Below are positions 43,374-52,312 of a stretch of DNA of 64,000 nt, piece after piece. Under the pieces are notes generated by a model. That model ran no database searches. It was given only the letters and a program-made list of their open reading frames with translations, and was not told where the DNA came from. The stretch covers positions 2,666,001 to 2,730,000 of the forward strand of contig OZ247499.1 in the NCBI GenBank assembly GCA_965233625.1. Reading direction: 5' to 3'. The position numbers and the translations under genes are program-made. Source of the stretch: G965233625 sp965233625 (lineage in GTDB: Bacteria; Planctomycetota; Planctomycetia; Pirellulales; Pirellulaceae). Every line of letters begins with the position of its first letter. Positions within the stretch are counted from its first letter, which is position 1.

Positions 43374-44099
43374 TTAATACGGCTGGAAGCTGCCGGAAGG
43401 CTCGCTGGCGATCACTTCGCGATTGTCGCCGGGGGCCGTGGCGGGCGATTCCGCTGGCGCCTGTTTGCGGATGTATTCGCGCCAGGCGACGAAGTCTGAG
43501 CCGTAATTCTCTCCGGTGACGCTGGCCAGCGATTGGGCCGCGCGGTACCGCAATGCCGGATCACGGTCGTCCAGCGCGATGCCCAGCGCGTTGACCGCGC
43601 GAGGGTCTTTGATGTTGGCCAGGGCGTTGGTCGCCGCGATACGTACATCGATGTTGGTTTCGCTTCCCACCATGGTGGCAAGTTGCGTGGCGGCTTCTTT
43701 GCCACCCAGCAGGCCCCAGCCTTCGCAGGCAGCGACACGGACGTCGATGGAATCGTCTTTCATCGCCATGCGCAGCCCTTCCGCAGCGGCCGGTGTCTTA
43801 TACCGGCCGAGGGTGCGGGCGAGTTCCATCCGCATCCACGCGTTGGGCTCGTTACGCAAACGGGTCACCAGATCGGCGGCCTGTTTCTCGCGTTCTTCCG
43901 GTTTCATCGAAGCCGCAGCAGCGCGCAGCGTACGCACCTCTTGCACGCGTGCATCGAAGGTTTTGCCATATTTCGCTTCTTCCGCGGCCCATTCCTGACG
44001 CGCCCAGGGATTGATGACCTGCATTTCCGCGCAGCCGGCCATCAGGCAACCTAGAAAGGCAAGCGTGCTGGCGGCGGTGATTGTCCGGTAGTCGTTCAT
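43374..44099 (-). CDS. HEAT-repeat lipoprotein
   Basis: A 241-residue lipoprotein with lipobox LGCLMAGCAE. The mature part has an N-terminal helical stretch, then about four HEAT repeats (WMRMELARTLGRYKTPAAAE, VRVAACEGWGLLGGKEAATQ, VRIAATNALANIKDPRAVN, LRYRAAQSLASVTGEN). The tail is Pro/Ser-rich and ends FQPY. No enzymatic motif. Likely an envelope scaffold. It is monocistronic and convergent with the protease. Confidence 0.82.
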   Translation of the reverse strand: MNDYRTITAASTLAFLGCLMAGCAEMQVINPWARQEWAAEEAKYGKTFDARVQEVRTLRAAAASMKPEEREKQAADLVTRLRNEPNAWMRMELARTLGRYKTPAAAEGLRMAMKDDSIDVRVAACEGWGLLGGKEAATQLATMVGSETNIDVRIAATNALANIKDPRAVNALGIALDDRDPALRYRAAQSLASVTGENYGSDFVAWREYIRKQAPAESPATAPGDNREVIASEPSGSFQPY

Positions 44100-44340
44100 A
44101 GATCAACATGCAGTGATAGACGGGTGAGCGGCGGCGGAGAGTACCAGGACTTAAACGCAGTCGCCAGAGCAATTTTCCGGAAAATCGGATTGGCTGGTTT
44201 GCCAGCATGCGGCACGATGCGACGGCTGTGCTATCACAGAGACGATAGCCAAGAAAAACAACCGGCCGGCGGAAGCGTGTTCCACCGGCCGGTGCGAATG
44301 ATGGCAGTATGATCCTCTGGCAGAACCAGAGTCACGCCGC
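44100..44340. other. Intergenic region with terminator
   Basis: Between the HEAT lipoprotein and the acidic protein gene, both on the minus strand. It holds the terminator at 44249-44293 and presumably the HEAT gene promoter. Nothing else was seen. Confidence 0.45.
44249..44293 (-). terminator. Rho-independent terminator of the acidic repeat-protein gene
   Basis: On the minus strand ACCGGCCGG(T)GGAA pairs with TTCC(G)CCGGCCGGT across a short loop, one mismatch, followed by TTGTTTTTCTT. It lies about 50 bases past the stop. The stem is very GC-rich and long. Confidence 0.75.
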
Positions 44341-46212
44341 TTAGCGACGTTCGACCGTTGCGGCTGGCTCAGCAGCGGCAGCAGTTTCTTCGACGGCGTC
44401 GCTGACGACTTCGTCGATAATCATGGCGCCAGAAAGGTGCTCCGGGTTCAGGCCGGGGCTGGCAATCGCGTCAACGCGGAGGCATTCGCCCGTGGCTTCT
44501 TCGCACGATCCGGTTTCAGCAACTTCTGCTTCGGCCGGGCAGCTTGGTGCAACTTCGGCTTCTTCGCTGGTGGCGGCTTCAACCACATCGTTGCTGGCAG
44601 CTTCCTCGTAAGGATACGACTCGTAGCCGTAATCTTCTTCGTAAGCGTGGCCATAGTCGTCTTCGTACGAGTAGCCGTATTCTTCGTCGTAGGTGAAGCC
44701 GTAGTCTTCTTCGCTGGTGTCAGCTTCGACAGTGGCTTCTTCTTCAACGATGTCGGTCAGCGAACCAGTGACCATCGGAGCGGGCGGCTCATCGCCTGCG
44801 ACTTCAGCTTCGGTGACAGGAGCCACGTCGTAGATAGGCTCTACGTCGAAAGGGTTGTCGCCGTACTCTTGCACGTAGCCTTCGTAGTCGTACTCGAAGT
44901 CAGCAACTTCGCTGCTGGCAGGCGTTGCTTCAACGCTTTCAGCGGCTTCAACTTCAACTGCTTCGACTTCGACGCTTTCAGGTTCGACTTCATCGGCTGC
45001 TTCGACTTCGCCGCTGTTGTCGTAGTCCTGCTCGTAATCGTAGCCATAGTCGTAGTTGTATTCGTCTTCGTAGTTGTAGTCGTCGTAGTTGAAATCGTCT
45101 TCGTAGTCGTCCTCGTAGCTGTACTCATACTCACTGGTGGCAGCATCGTCAGCTTCGGCTTCAACAACTTCAGCTTCTACAACTTCAGCTTCAACGGCTT
45201 CTTCCGTAGCGTCTTCTTCAACAACTTCGTCGACAGCGTTGCCATCCTCGTAGTTGTATTCTTCTTCGTAATCGTAGTCGTCGTAGCTGTACTCACCTTC
45301 GTAGCCGTAATCTTCGTAGCTGTAGCCGTATTCAGCTTCTTCGCTGTCTGCGGCGGCTTCTTCCATGGCTGGCTCTACGGTTGCCTGCTCAGCAGGAACT
45401 TCTTCCGTGGCTGGCTCTTCAACGGCTTCGTAGTCGTAGTTGTACTGCTCTTCGTAATCGAAATCGTCGTAGCTGTATTCTTCGTTGACGTCTTCAGCTT
45501 CGACGTTGTCGTAATCAAATTCTTCAACGTTGTCTTTGTAGTCTTCGTAGGAGTAACCGTAGCCGGCTGCGTCCTCGCTGGTCTCACCTTCTTTCACATC
45601 CGTGGATGGGGTAGCTTCTTCCGTATATGTATTGTCGACGTTTTCTAAGGCTTCTGCCGGAGCGTCGTTATCTCCGGCAACTGCCGTGGGGTCTTCCGTG
45701 GAGCTGACGTCGGCGTCTGCTTCACTGGCTTCTACTTCGCTGGCTTCTTCCTCCGAAGGATCTTCGTAGGTGTAATCTTCAGCGTACTGGTAGTCGCTGT
45801 AGTCGTAGTCTTCGTAGCCATAGTCCTCGTAATCTTCGAAGTCATCTTCGATCACGGCGTCTGTGGCTTCTTCTGCTGCATCTTCGATTGCTGGTGCAGC
45901 GGTTTCTTCATCCGCCTTAAACAACTCAACCGCCTCGGCGATCATCGGCGTGGCGGTTACTGGCGTAGTTTCGATTTCTTCTGCAGGTGCAGGTTCGCTT
46001 TGCGGGCGGCCTGAATCGTGCGTAAATTGACACGCATCGAAACACTGGCCGTACGGACAGTACGCGTCTTCAGATTCTGAAAACGGACAGGCAAAGCCTT
46101 CCGGATTCAGCAGGTGGCTGTCGCCAGTCTGACTGTTAGCGGTGCCAACAGCCGACAAGGTCGCGACCAGCGAACCCAGAAACATGGTCAATGCAAAACA
46201 AGCGCGAGTCAT
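44341..46212 (-). CDS. Secreted, extremely acidic Tyr/Asp/Glu-rich repeat protein
   Basis: A 623-residue protein with a signal peptide (about 1-27, ending TANSQ). A short Cys-bearing N-terminal segment follows (ACPFSESEDAYCPYGQCFD). From about residue 75 to 600 the chain is dominated by Glu, Asp, Ala, Val and Tyr: irregular repeats of the type YEDYDYEEEYNYED alternate with EVEAVEVEAAE stretches. Lys and Arg are almost absent. A second Cys-containing block (APSCPAEAEVAETGSCEEAT) lies near the C terminus. No known domain. It could bind cations or be Tyr-modified or cross-linked. It has its own terminator and a 430-bp upstream region. The antisense hydrophobic frame is a shadow. Confidence 0.85.
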   Translation of the reverse strand: MTRACFALTMFLGSLVATLSAVGTANSQTGDSHLLNPEGFACPFSESEDAYCPYGQCFDACQFTHDSGRPQSEPAPAEEIETTPVTATPMIAEAVELFKADEETAAPAIEDAAEEATDAVIEDDFEDYEDYGYEDYDYSDYQYAEDYTYEDPSEEEASEVEASEADADVSSTEDPTAVAGDNDAPAEALENVDNTYTEEATPSTDVKEGETSEDAAGYGYSYEDYKDNVEEFDYDNVEAEDVNEEYSYDDFDYEEQYNYDYEAVEEPATEEVPAEQATVEPAMEEAAADSEEAEYGYSYEDYGYEGEYSYDDYDYEEEYNYEDGNAVDEVVEEDATEEAVEAEVVEAEVVEAEADDAATSEYEYSYEDDYEDDFNYDDYNYEDEYNYDYGYDYEQDYDNSGEVEAADEVEPESVEVEAVEVEAAESVEATPASSEVADFEYDYEGYVQEYGDNPFDVEPIYDVAPVTEAEVAGDEPPAPMVTGSLTDIVEEEATVEADTSEEDYGFTYDEEYGYSYEDDYGHAYEEDYGYESYPYEEAASNDVVEAATSEEAEVAPSCPAEAEVAETGSCEEATGECLRVDAIASPGLNPEHLSGAMIIDEVVSDAVEETAAAAEPAATVERR

Positions 46213-46641
46213 AGAAACGTCCTCCTGACGTGAGCTTTGGTGAACTCGTTAAAGAAACAACGGCTCCGTAGAATCCTCATCCAATGAGTCTTGAGCCGGG
46301 TAGTAAAATTATCGGAGTAGCGATGATGGGTTCATTAGGCAAACGACGGCTTATGCGTTGACCTGAACGGATAGGTCATTCATATAGCGTGCGCATTACG
46401 CACGACCCGAACTCTACGTGGACATCCAAGCATCCGGCAATCCTCCACGCTGCGCATCGCAATGCGATGACCACATCGTTCCTACGCTTGTATACAAGCA
46501 CGAAACGCCCCATGACATGTGACACAAACAAGTCACTCACTACGCAACGTGCAATACGCCGACCGCCGCTCTTTATTCTGAAAAATCTATGTACAATTTC
46601 AGTAATCTCGCATTGTTAATATTTCCGTCCGGAGAGTTCCG
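46213..46641. other. Divergent intergenic region, about 430 bp, with palindromes
   Basis: Between the acidic-protein gene (minus) and pyrD (plus). AT-richer than the surroundings. It contains a perfect 14-bp palindrome GCTTGTATACAAGC (46486-46499), a stem CATCGC/GCGATG (46455-46469) and a CGTGCG/CGCACG stem near 46389-46405. A short plus-strand frame (46389-46619) lacks coding character. TACAAT near 46595 is a possible pyrD -10 box. Confidence 0.5.
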
Positions 46642-47598
46642 TTGACCCATTCTGAACCCGCTGACGCGCCCGTTCACCCTGTGGATCTTGGTGTTGATTT
46701 AGGACGATTGAAGCTGCCCAACCCCGTCTTGGTCGCGTCCGGAACCTTCGGCTATGCACGCGAAATGGAGCAGCTGGTCGAGCTACCTCGTCTGGGTGGC
46801 ATCCTCCCAAAAACCATCACGCAAGAGCCGCGCGAAGGCAACAATCCGTGGCGGACCGTTGAGACATCCGCCGGGCTGCTGAACTCTATCGGGCTGGATA
46901 ATGATGGCCTTAACGCTTTTCTAGATAACCACTTACCGTATCTGCGTCAGATCGGGGCGCCGGTCATTGTCAGCATCGCCGGGCGGACCATCGAGGAGTA
47001 CGCCACGATGGCGGCCGCCATTGATGAAGCGGGTGGCGCTGCCGCGGTGGAGCTGAATATTTCGTGCCCCAATGTGTCGCACGGCGTTGATTTCGGCGTA
47101 GATCCGGCCAAGTGCGAAGAGGTGGTGCGACTCGTCCGCGAGCGTTGCCAGTTGCCCGTGGTGGCCAAGTTAACGCCCAACATCACCCGGATTGCCGATA
47201 TCGCCAAAGCTGCCGAAGCTGGCGGCGCCGACGCCATCAGTGCTATCAACACATTGCTTGGGATGGCCATCGACTGGCGGAAAAAACGCCCCATGCTGGG
47301 CAACAATATGGGTGGCTTGAGCGGTCCAGCGATCAAACCTGTCGCGCTGCGGTGCGTGCATCAGGTGGCCACGGCGGTGAACATCCCCGTGATCGGCGTC
47401 GGTGGAATCGCCACGCTGGATGATGTCATGGAGTTCATTGTCGCCGGCGCCTCTGCCGTGCAGATCGGCACCGCCAACTACTACGACCCCACGATTTCCA
47501 CGAAGATCATCGACGCCCTACCCGCCGCCTTTGCCGAAGTGGGAGCCACCTGCCTGGCCGATATCCGTGGCAGTTTGCAGTTGAATCAGGCCAAGTAA
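46642..47598 (+). CDS. pyrD: Dihydroorotate dehydrogenase, class 1B-type
   Basis: A 318-residue FMN enzyme of pyrimidine synthesis, starting at TTG after GGAGAG. Class 1 features: LPNPVLVASGTFGY, KTITQEPREGNNPWR, LLNSIGLDNDGL and catalytic Cys142 in LNISCPNVSHG, rather than the Ser of class 2 enzymes. Late motifs GGLSGPAIKPVALR and IPVIGVGGIATLDDVMEF hold FMN. Class 1B needs the PyrK iron-sulphur/FAD subunit; no pyrK is in the window, so the electron partner is elsewhere or different. It converges on pyrC with a 16-base gap. Confidence 0.93.
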   Translation: MTHSEPADAPVHPVDLGVDLGRLKLPNPVLVASGTFGYAREMEQLVELPRLGGILPKTITQEPREGNNPWRTVETSAGLLNSIGLDNDGLNAFLDNHLPYLRQIGAPVIVSIAGRTIEEYATMAAAIDEAGGAAAVELNISCPNVSHGVDFGVDPAKCEEVVRLVRERCQLPVVAKLTPNITRIADIAKAAEAGGADAISAINTLLGMAIDWRKKRPMLGNNMGGLSGPAIKPVALRCVHQVATAVNIPVIGVGGIATLDDVMEFIVAGASAVQIGTANYYDPTISTKIIDALPAAFAEVGATCLADIRGSLQLNQAK

Positions 47599-47614
47599 AC
47601 CCGGCCAATCCGCA

Positions 47615-48946
47615 CTACGACTGCGTTTTCCAGTAACCACCGCGGGCGTGGTCGAACGTGGCTTCCTGACCGTGGGCTCCGTCCAGCACCTTTCCATCGC
47701 GGAAGACTTCCCGCCCCATCACAAACGTGCGGACAGGCCAGCCGGTGAGCGTTTCGCCATGCCAGGGTGACCATTTACTGCGGGTCACCTGCTCCTCGTC
47801 CAGAATCTGCTTCTGCTTCTGCATATCAACCAGGACCAGATCCGCGTGATAACCGCGTTCAATCCGGCCCTTATCCACAATATCCCACACGCGGGCCGGG
47901 GCATCGCACATCCAGTTGACAATCTGCTCCAGCGTGCAGCGGCCCTGGTTCACCTGATTGAGCATTAACGCCAGTACATTTTCCACCGCCGGCAGCCCGG
48001 ACGGCGATTCTGGATAAGGCTTTGCCTTCTCTTCCAACGTGTGCGGCGCATGATCGGTGGCGATCACTTGAATACGGCCATCGTCCAGGGCCTTCCACAA
48101 AGCAGCATTGTCTTCTTTGTTCTTGATGGACGGGTTCATCTGAATCCGGCTGCCCAACCGCGGGTAGTCATCCACGTTGAAGAACAGGTGATGCGGACAC
48201 GCCTCGGCGGTGATCAGCCCGTGATTCTCGCGCAGGAATTCGGCTTCGACTCCGGTTGAAACATGCAGCACATGGAAGCGGTGGTTATGCCGCACCGCCA
48301 GATCCACGGCCCGCTGCGTACAGACGATCGCGGCACGATGATCGCGGATCTGCGAATGCACTTCTACGCCAGTGACACCGGCAAGTCGCGTCGCATTCTC
48401 CTGCACAATCGTCTCATCTTCGCAGTGTGCTGTAATGGGCAGCGTTGTTTCGGCGAAGATGCGTTCCAGCGCCGCCTGTTCGTCAACCAGCAGATTGCCG
48501 GTGCTGGAGCCAATGAAGATTTTGATGCCCGGCGTGCGATGGGCAGCCTTCAACGCGTCAACATTGCCGGGCGTGGCGCCAATATAAAAGCCGTAATTCA
48601 CCGCGGCAGTGCGGGCGCCGATGGCGAGTTTTGCTTCCAGGGCGGCCTGATCAATTGCTGGCGGCTTGGTGTTTGGCATCTCTAAGAAAGTCGTGATGCC
48701 GCCCGCAGCACAGGCGCGGCTGCCGGTGCCAATGTCTTCTTTGTGCGTTAATCCTGGCTCGCGGAAGTGGACCTGATCGTCAATACAACCTGGCAGAAGA
48801 TGCAGCCCTGTGGCATCAATCGTTTCATCCGCGGTAATCTGTATTGCCGGATCAATATCGGCGATACGCTGGTCTTCGATCAGGACAGAAGTGACGGCGG
48901 CGCCGGTGGGAAGCATCACCGTGGCGTTTTTAATAAGCGTTTTCAT
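47615..48946 (-). CDS. pyrC: Dihydroorotase, class I type (amidohydrolase)
   Basis: A 443-residue amidohydrolase converting carbamoyl-aspartate to dihydroorotate. Motifs: PGCIDDQVHFREPGLTHKED, TTFLEMPNTKP, KIFIGSSTG, PITAHCED, HVLHVSTG, ACPHHLFF and ATDHAPHT. The usual metal-binding D-x-H-x-H reads D-D-Q-V-H here (Gln58 replaces the first His), a substitution I believe is shared by a subfamily also found in Bacteroidetes. The gene is convergent with pyrD. Allantoinase or hydantoinase is possible, but the ATDHAPHT region and pyrD neighbour favour dihydroorotase. Confidence 0.88.
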   Translation of the reverse strand: MKTLIKNATVMLPTGAAVTSVLIEDQRIADIDPAIQITADETIDATGLHLLPGCIDDQVHFREPGLTHKEDIGTGSRACAAGGITTFLEMPNTKPPAIDQAALEAKLAIGARTAAVNYGFYIGATPGNVDALKAAHRTPGIKIFIGSSTGNLLVDEQAALERIFAETTLPITAHCEDETIVQENATRLAGVTGVEVHSQIRDHRAAIVCTQRAVDLAVRHNHRFHVLHVSTGVEAEFLRENHGLITAEACPHHLFFNVDDYPRLGSRIQMNPSIKNKEDNAALWKALDDGRIQVIATDHAPHTLEEKAKPYPESPSGLPAVENVLALMLNQVNQGRCTLEQIVNWMCDAPARVWDIVDKGRIERGYHADLVLVDMQKQKQILDEEQVTRSKWSPWHGETLTGWPVRTFVMGREVFRDGKVLDGAHGQEATFDHARGGYWKTQS

Positions 48947-49042
48947 ACCTAAGTTTTAAGCCCGGCGACGCGTTGTATGAAGTAGGCATCTGGTTCAGAA
49001 TATCCAGGTGCAGTGTTAGCCACCTTCACGCAAGGGCAACGA

Positions 49043-49309
49043 ATGCAAGAAACCCTATTAATCGTCGCCGTGCTGATTTACATCGTGGGTGTCGTGATCG
49101 TGGCCGTACTGAACTGGTTGGTGGAGGACGAAATCGCCATGGATGTCGCCATAGGATGGCCTCTGGCAGCGGTGCTGTTTGTGTTCTTCGCGGCGCCCGT
49201 TCTTTTCGAGATGACAGCCGATCTGCGCAGCAGCCTGTCTCTCTGGATCACCCGGCAGACGATTCCCGATCACGAAGAAGAAAAACGCCCGGCGTCACGA
49301 AGACGATAA
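49043..49309 (+). CDS. Small two-helix membrane protein
   Basis: An 88-residue protein from ATG 49043 (AAGGGC upstream). Two hydrophobic helices (about 4-24, LLIVAVLIYIVGVVIVAVL, and 37-55, WPLAAVLFVFFAAPVLF) are joined by an acidic loop VEDEIAMD, with a basic C-terminal tail RPASRRR. No family recognised. It lies 33 bases upstream of a cupin gene on the same strand, so the two could be cotranscribed. Confidence 0.6.
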   Translation: MQETLLIVAVLIYIVGVVIVAVLNWLVEDEIAMDVAIGWPLAAVLFVFFAAPVLFEMTADLRSSLSLWITRQTIPDHEEEKRPASRRR

Positions 49310-49342
49310 ACAGTCCGGGCATTAACTCAACAAGAGGCGGCT

Positions 49343-49669
49343 ATGGGTTATTTTGTAACGGCGGATGAACGTTCGCATCACAACATCTTTCCGGGTGTTG
49401 ATCTGTACACGGTGGCGGGCGATCAGTTGATGATCTCGATCGTCGAGATGCAACCCGGCGCCGTGGTCGAGAAACATAGCCACCCGCACGAGCAGATGGG
49501 CATTCTGCTCGAAGGCGAACTCGATTTTACCGTGGGCGAAGAAACGCGACTCTTAAAGCCGGGCGACATGTGGCGCATCCCCGGCGATGTATCGCACTAC
49601 GTGGTGGCAGGGAAAGAAGGCGCCAAAGCGCTGGACCTGTTTCATCCTGTCCGCGACGACTACCGGTGA
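49343..49669 (+). CDS. Single-domain cupin protein
   Basis: A 108-residue beta-barrel of the cupin superfamily, with GAGGCGG upstream. Motif 1 is GAVVEKHSHPHEQMGILLEGE, shown by KHSHPHEQ with His/His/Glu metal ligands, and motif 2 is PGDMWRIPGDVSHYVV with the fourth ligand His. Such small cupins are metal-dependent isomerases or dioxygenases, or ligand sensors; none can be assigned. It follows a small membrane protein gene. Confidence 0.85.
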   Translation: MGYFVTADERSHHNIFPGVDLYTVAGDQLMISIVEMQPGAVVEKHSHPHEQMGILLEGELDFTVGEETRLLKPGDMWRIPGDVSHYVVAGKEGAKALDLFHPVRDDYR

Positions 49670-49717
49670 TACGATCGCTATGACCAGTATTGCCGGGCAA
49701 TCACACGCAAGTCGCGT

Positions 49718-51004
49718 CTAAATCAACCGCGTAACGCCTGGCTGCGCGATGGGCGGCGTGGGGATGTCGCCCCACTGGTACTCGCTGGGGCCGAGTTTTT
49801 CTTTGGATTGCAGCGCCTGCTGCCAGGTGACTTCCTGTCCGGTGTAAGTCGCCATCCGGCCCATGATTGCCAGCAGCGTACTGTGGGCCATGTAATCGCC
49901 GTTGTTTAGTGCTTTGCCGTGGCGGATGGAGTCGAAGAGCAGATCGTGTTCGGTCTGATAGAACTGGTTCCATTCGCCGTCGTACTTCCACCTGGTGTCG
50001 CCTGAAGTCATCGTCACGCCGTCGCGGCGTTCCACAAACGTGGCGTACCCTTTCGAACCCGTTACGTTGGCATCGATCTTACTCTTACAGCCCGCCATCT
50101 GCCGCGTATTGCTATACAGCCTGGCGCCGTCGGCGTATTCGTACACCACGCTGTGATGGTCAAAGATGTTGCCGTAGGCTTTGCCTTTGCGCTGCTGACG
50201 GCCGCCCATGCCAATGGCTTTCACCGGGTACTGGTTGCCTTTGACCCATGCGCAGATATCGAGAAAGTGCACGTGCTGCTCGACATTGAAGTCGCCTGAC
50301 AGCCACGTGAAGTAGTACCAGTTGCGCATCTGCCAGTGCATGTCGGTCCAGCCGGGCTGGCGTGGATGCATCCAGATGGTGCCACGGTAGTCATTGGCCT
50401 GCATGGTGTGCACGTCGCCAATCTGCCCGTCATGAATCCGTTTAACCAGTTCCTGAAAGCCGTAGCAGTAACGCAGGCACAACCCGCTTACAACCGTTAA
50501 CTTCTTTTTCTTCGCCTGTTCACACGCCGCCAGAACTGCCCGCACGCCGGGGGCGTCGACGGCGACAGGCTTCTCTGCAAAAACGTGCTTCCCGGCGTCA
50601 ATCGCTGCTTGCAGTTGCGCCGGGCGGAAGTGTGGCGGCGTTGTTAGCAGAACCACATCGGAATTTTCGATCACCCGTTTATATGCGTCGAACCCGATAA
50701 ACCGCTGCTCTGGCGTGACCTGCACCTTCGCCTTGGATTCCTCATTGGTCGTGAGAATCTCGTAACTCTTTTGCAGCCGGTCTTCAAACACGTCGCCCAT
50801 CGCCACCAGACGTGCTTGCTTATCGGCGTTAAGCGCCTGCATCGCGGCCTTCGTGCCCCGTCCGCCGCACCCGATCAGACCGACGCGGATAACATCATCC
50901 TGCCCGCCAGCAAACGCGTTGCGTGCCAGCGACAGCGCACCCGCGGCAGCAGCGGTTGTCTGGAGGAAAACGCGACGGTTACTGGGAAGTGGCGATTCGG
51001 GCAT
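49718..51004 (-). CDS. Tat-exported Gfo/Idh/MocA family oxidoreductase
   Basis: A 428-residue protein from ATG 51004 (GGAG upstream; the frame extends to 51067 without support). The N terminus has a twin-arginine signal, SNRRVFLQTTAAAAGALSLA, with cleavage near AFA-GG. The Rossmann domain follows: VIRVGLIGCGGRGTKAAM, then the conserved EKP in HVFAEKPVAVDAPGVRA. The C-terminal alpha/beta domain covers the rest. Planctomycete periplasmic members of this family bind NAD(P) before Tat export and are linked to sugar turnover; the substrate is unknown. A second, cytosolic homologue lies upstream on the same strand. Confidence 0.9.
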   Translation of the reverse strand: MPESPLPSNRRVFLQTTAAAAGALSLARNAFAGGQDDVIRVGLIGCGGRGTKAAMQALNADKQARLVAMGDVFEDRLQKSYEILTTNEESKAKVQVTPEQRFIGFDAYKRVIENSDVVLLTTPPHFRPAQLQAAIDAGKHVFAEKPVAVDAPGVRAVLAACEQAKKKKLTVVSGLCLRYCYGFQELVKRIHDGQIGDVHTMQANDYRGTIWMHPRQPGWTDMHWQMRNWYYFTWLSGDFNVEQHVHFLDICAWVKGNQYPVKAIGMGGRQQRKGKAYGNIFDHHSVVYEYADGARLYSNTRQMAGCKSKIDANVTGSKGYATFVERRDGVTMTSGDTRWKYDGEWNQFYQTEHDLLFDSIRHGKALNNGDYMAHSTLLAIMGRMATYTGQEVTWQQALQSKEKLGPSEYQWGDIPTPPIAQPGVTRLI

Positions 51005-51072
51005 AGTGAGACTCCGGTTTGGGCGGGGTGCGAATACAAAGGTTGTTGCGTTATCCAGGCGCCACATCTGGT

Positions 51073-51109
51073 CCCCTCGCCCCTTGGGGAGAGGGTTAGG
51101 GTGAGGGGG
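51073..51109. repeat. Dispersed GC-skewed repeat (copy 2)
   Basis: Near-identical to 25966-26002: CCCCTCGCCCC, then GGGGAGAGGGTTAGGGTGAG, with one base fewer in the middle and one extra G at the end. It sits between the two Gfo/Idh/MocA genes. Just after it, ACAGCA/TGCTGT forms a small hairpin. Confidence 0.7.
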
Positions 51110-51208
51110 TACAGCATCCTTCCTGCTGTGACGCTTGGCGCGAGCAATGTGAGACGGGCGGACATTGACTGGATGGTGCTACTTGCATATCGCCGCCCTA
51201 CGCCGTTG

Positions 51209-52267
51209 TCAAACTTTTCCGTCGCTGACTTCTTCCAGCGTCACCGTCTCGTGACGGCGGATCGATTCCTGCGCGGCCAGACAGACGGCCACGGTCTGCC
51301 GGGCGGAAGGGCCGTCGGTCAACGGCTGCCGGTTATGACGGCAGCAATCGATGAAGTGTTCCAGCGATGGCCGGATGCCCAGGTCCAGACGGCCAGACGC
51401 ATCGCGGAACCCTGCTTCGCCTGGCGCCCCGGCGACCTCCATCTCCATGCGTTCAGGCAGATCAAAACGATGATGCACCAGACGCCGCGTCTGATTCCAG
51501 GTGTCGATGCGGCCCTCGCTGCCGGCGATACCTATTTCGCAATCGCCGCCGTAAGGTGCAAACAGGCACAGTTCTAAATTCGCGCGGCGGCCGCCTGTGA
51601 ATTCAACTTGCACAAACGCGTTGTCCAGCACTTCGCGATCGAGCAGCACATCGCGTCCGCCGGTAGCTGCCACCCGTAGCGGCTGCTCTTGCAGCATCCA
51701 GTGAAACAGGTCGAAATGGTGGCAGTTCTTCTCCAGAATCGTTCCGCCCGTCAGCGTTTCGCTGCTCCGCCAACCCGGACGCATCGGCCCGCGATACTCG
51801 CGGCACCAGATCATCCGCGGATCGCCCACTTCGCCGCCACGGACCATCTTGTGCATCTGCTGATACAGCCGCTGGAACCGCATTTCATGCCCCACCTGCA
51901 ACACCCGGCCGGCAGCATTCGCAGCCGCAATAATTTCGTCGCACTCGTCGAGTGTCAGGCCCAGAGGCTTTTCGCAAAGCACATGCATTCCGCCTTCAAA
52001 TGCGGTCATACAGGCGCTGTGATGCTGATTGTTGACCAGCGAGACGATGACCGCGTCCAACGACTGAATCTTCATCACATCGCGCCAGTCGTGAAACGTC
52101 TGCAATTGATCGCCAGCAATTTCTTTGGCCGCAGCGAGGCTATCGTCACTGCGACTGCTGACCGCCACCACGTTCACGCCCGGCAGCGACACAAGATTCC
52201 GCAGGTGTGCTTCGCGCCCAAACCAGCCGGCGCCCAGAAGACCAATATTCAAATCGTTGCTATTCAT
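51209..52267 (-). CDS. Gfo/Idh/MocA family oxidoreductase (cytosolic)
   Basis: A 352-residue NAD(P)-dependent dehydrogenase without a signal peptide. The Rossmann region is NIGLLGAGWFGREAHLRNL, with VVAVSSRSDD, the sequence HVLCEKPLGLTLDECDEI holding the EKP motif, and ILEKNCHHFDLFHWM, where Lys/His residues typical of the family active site lie. Likely acts on a sugar or inositol derivative. It shares the strand with the Tat-exported paralogue 205 bases downstream but is separated by a repeat. Confidence 0.88.
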   Translation of the reverse strand: MNSNDLNIGLLGAGWFGREAHLRNLVSLPGVNVVAVSSRSDDSLAAAKEIAGDQLQTFHDWRDVMKIQSLDAVIVSLVNNQHHSACMTAFEGGMHVLCEKPLGLTLDECDEIIAAANAAGRVLQVGHEMRFQRLYQQMHKMVRGGEVGDPRMIWCREYRGPMRPGWRSSETLTGGTILEKNCHHFDLFHWMLQEQPLRVAATGGRDVLLDREVLDNAFVQVEFTGGRRANLELCLFAPYGGDCEIGIAGSEGRIDTWNQTRRLVHHRFDLPERMEMEVAGAPGEAGFRDASGRLDLGIRPSLEHFIDCCRHNRQPLTDGPSARQTVAVCLAAQESIRRHETVTLEEVSDGKV

Positions 52268-52312
52268 AACCGTTTGCTTTGTTGCGTATCTGTGGCGTCA
52301 AATTCATATCGC

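Noticed and set aside
44437..45648. Long hydrophobic plus-strand frame opposite the acidic protein gene
   Set aside because: Antisense of the GAA/GAC/TAC-rich repeat necessarily reads as Phe/Val; no ribosome site, and the acidic minus-strand protein has a signal peptide and terminator.
46389..46619. Short plus-strand frame upstream of pyrD
   Set aside because: No ribosome site, low complexity composition, contains the palindromes; treated as intergenic.
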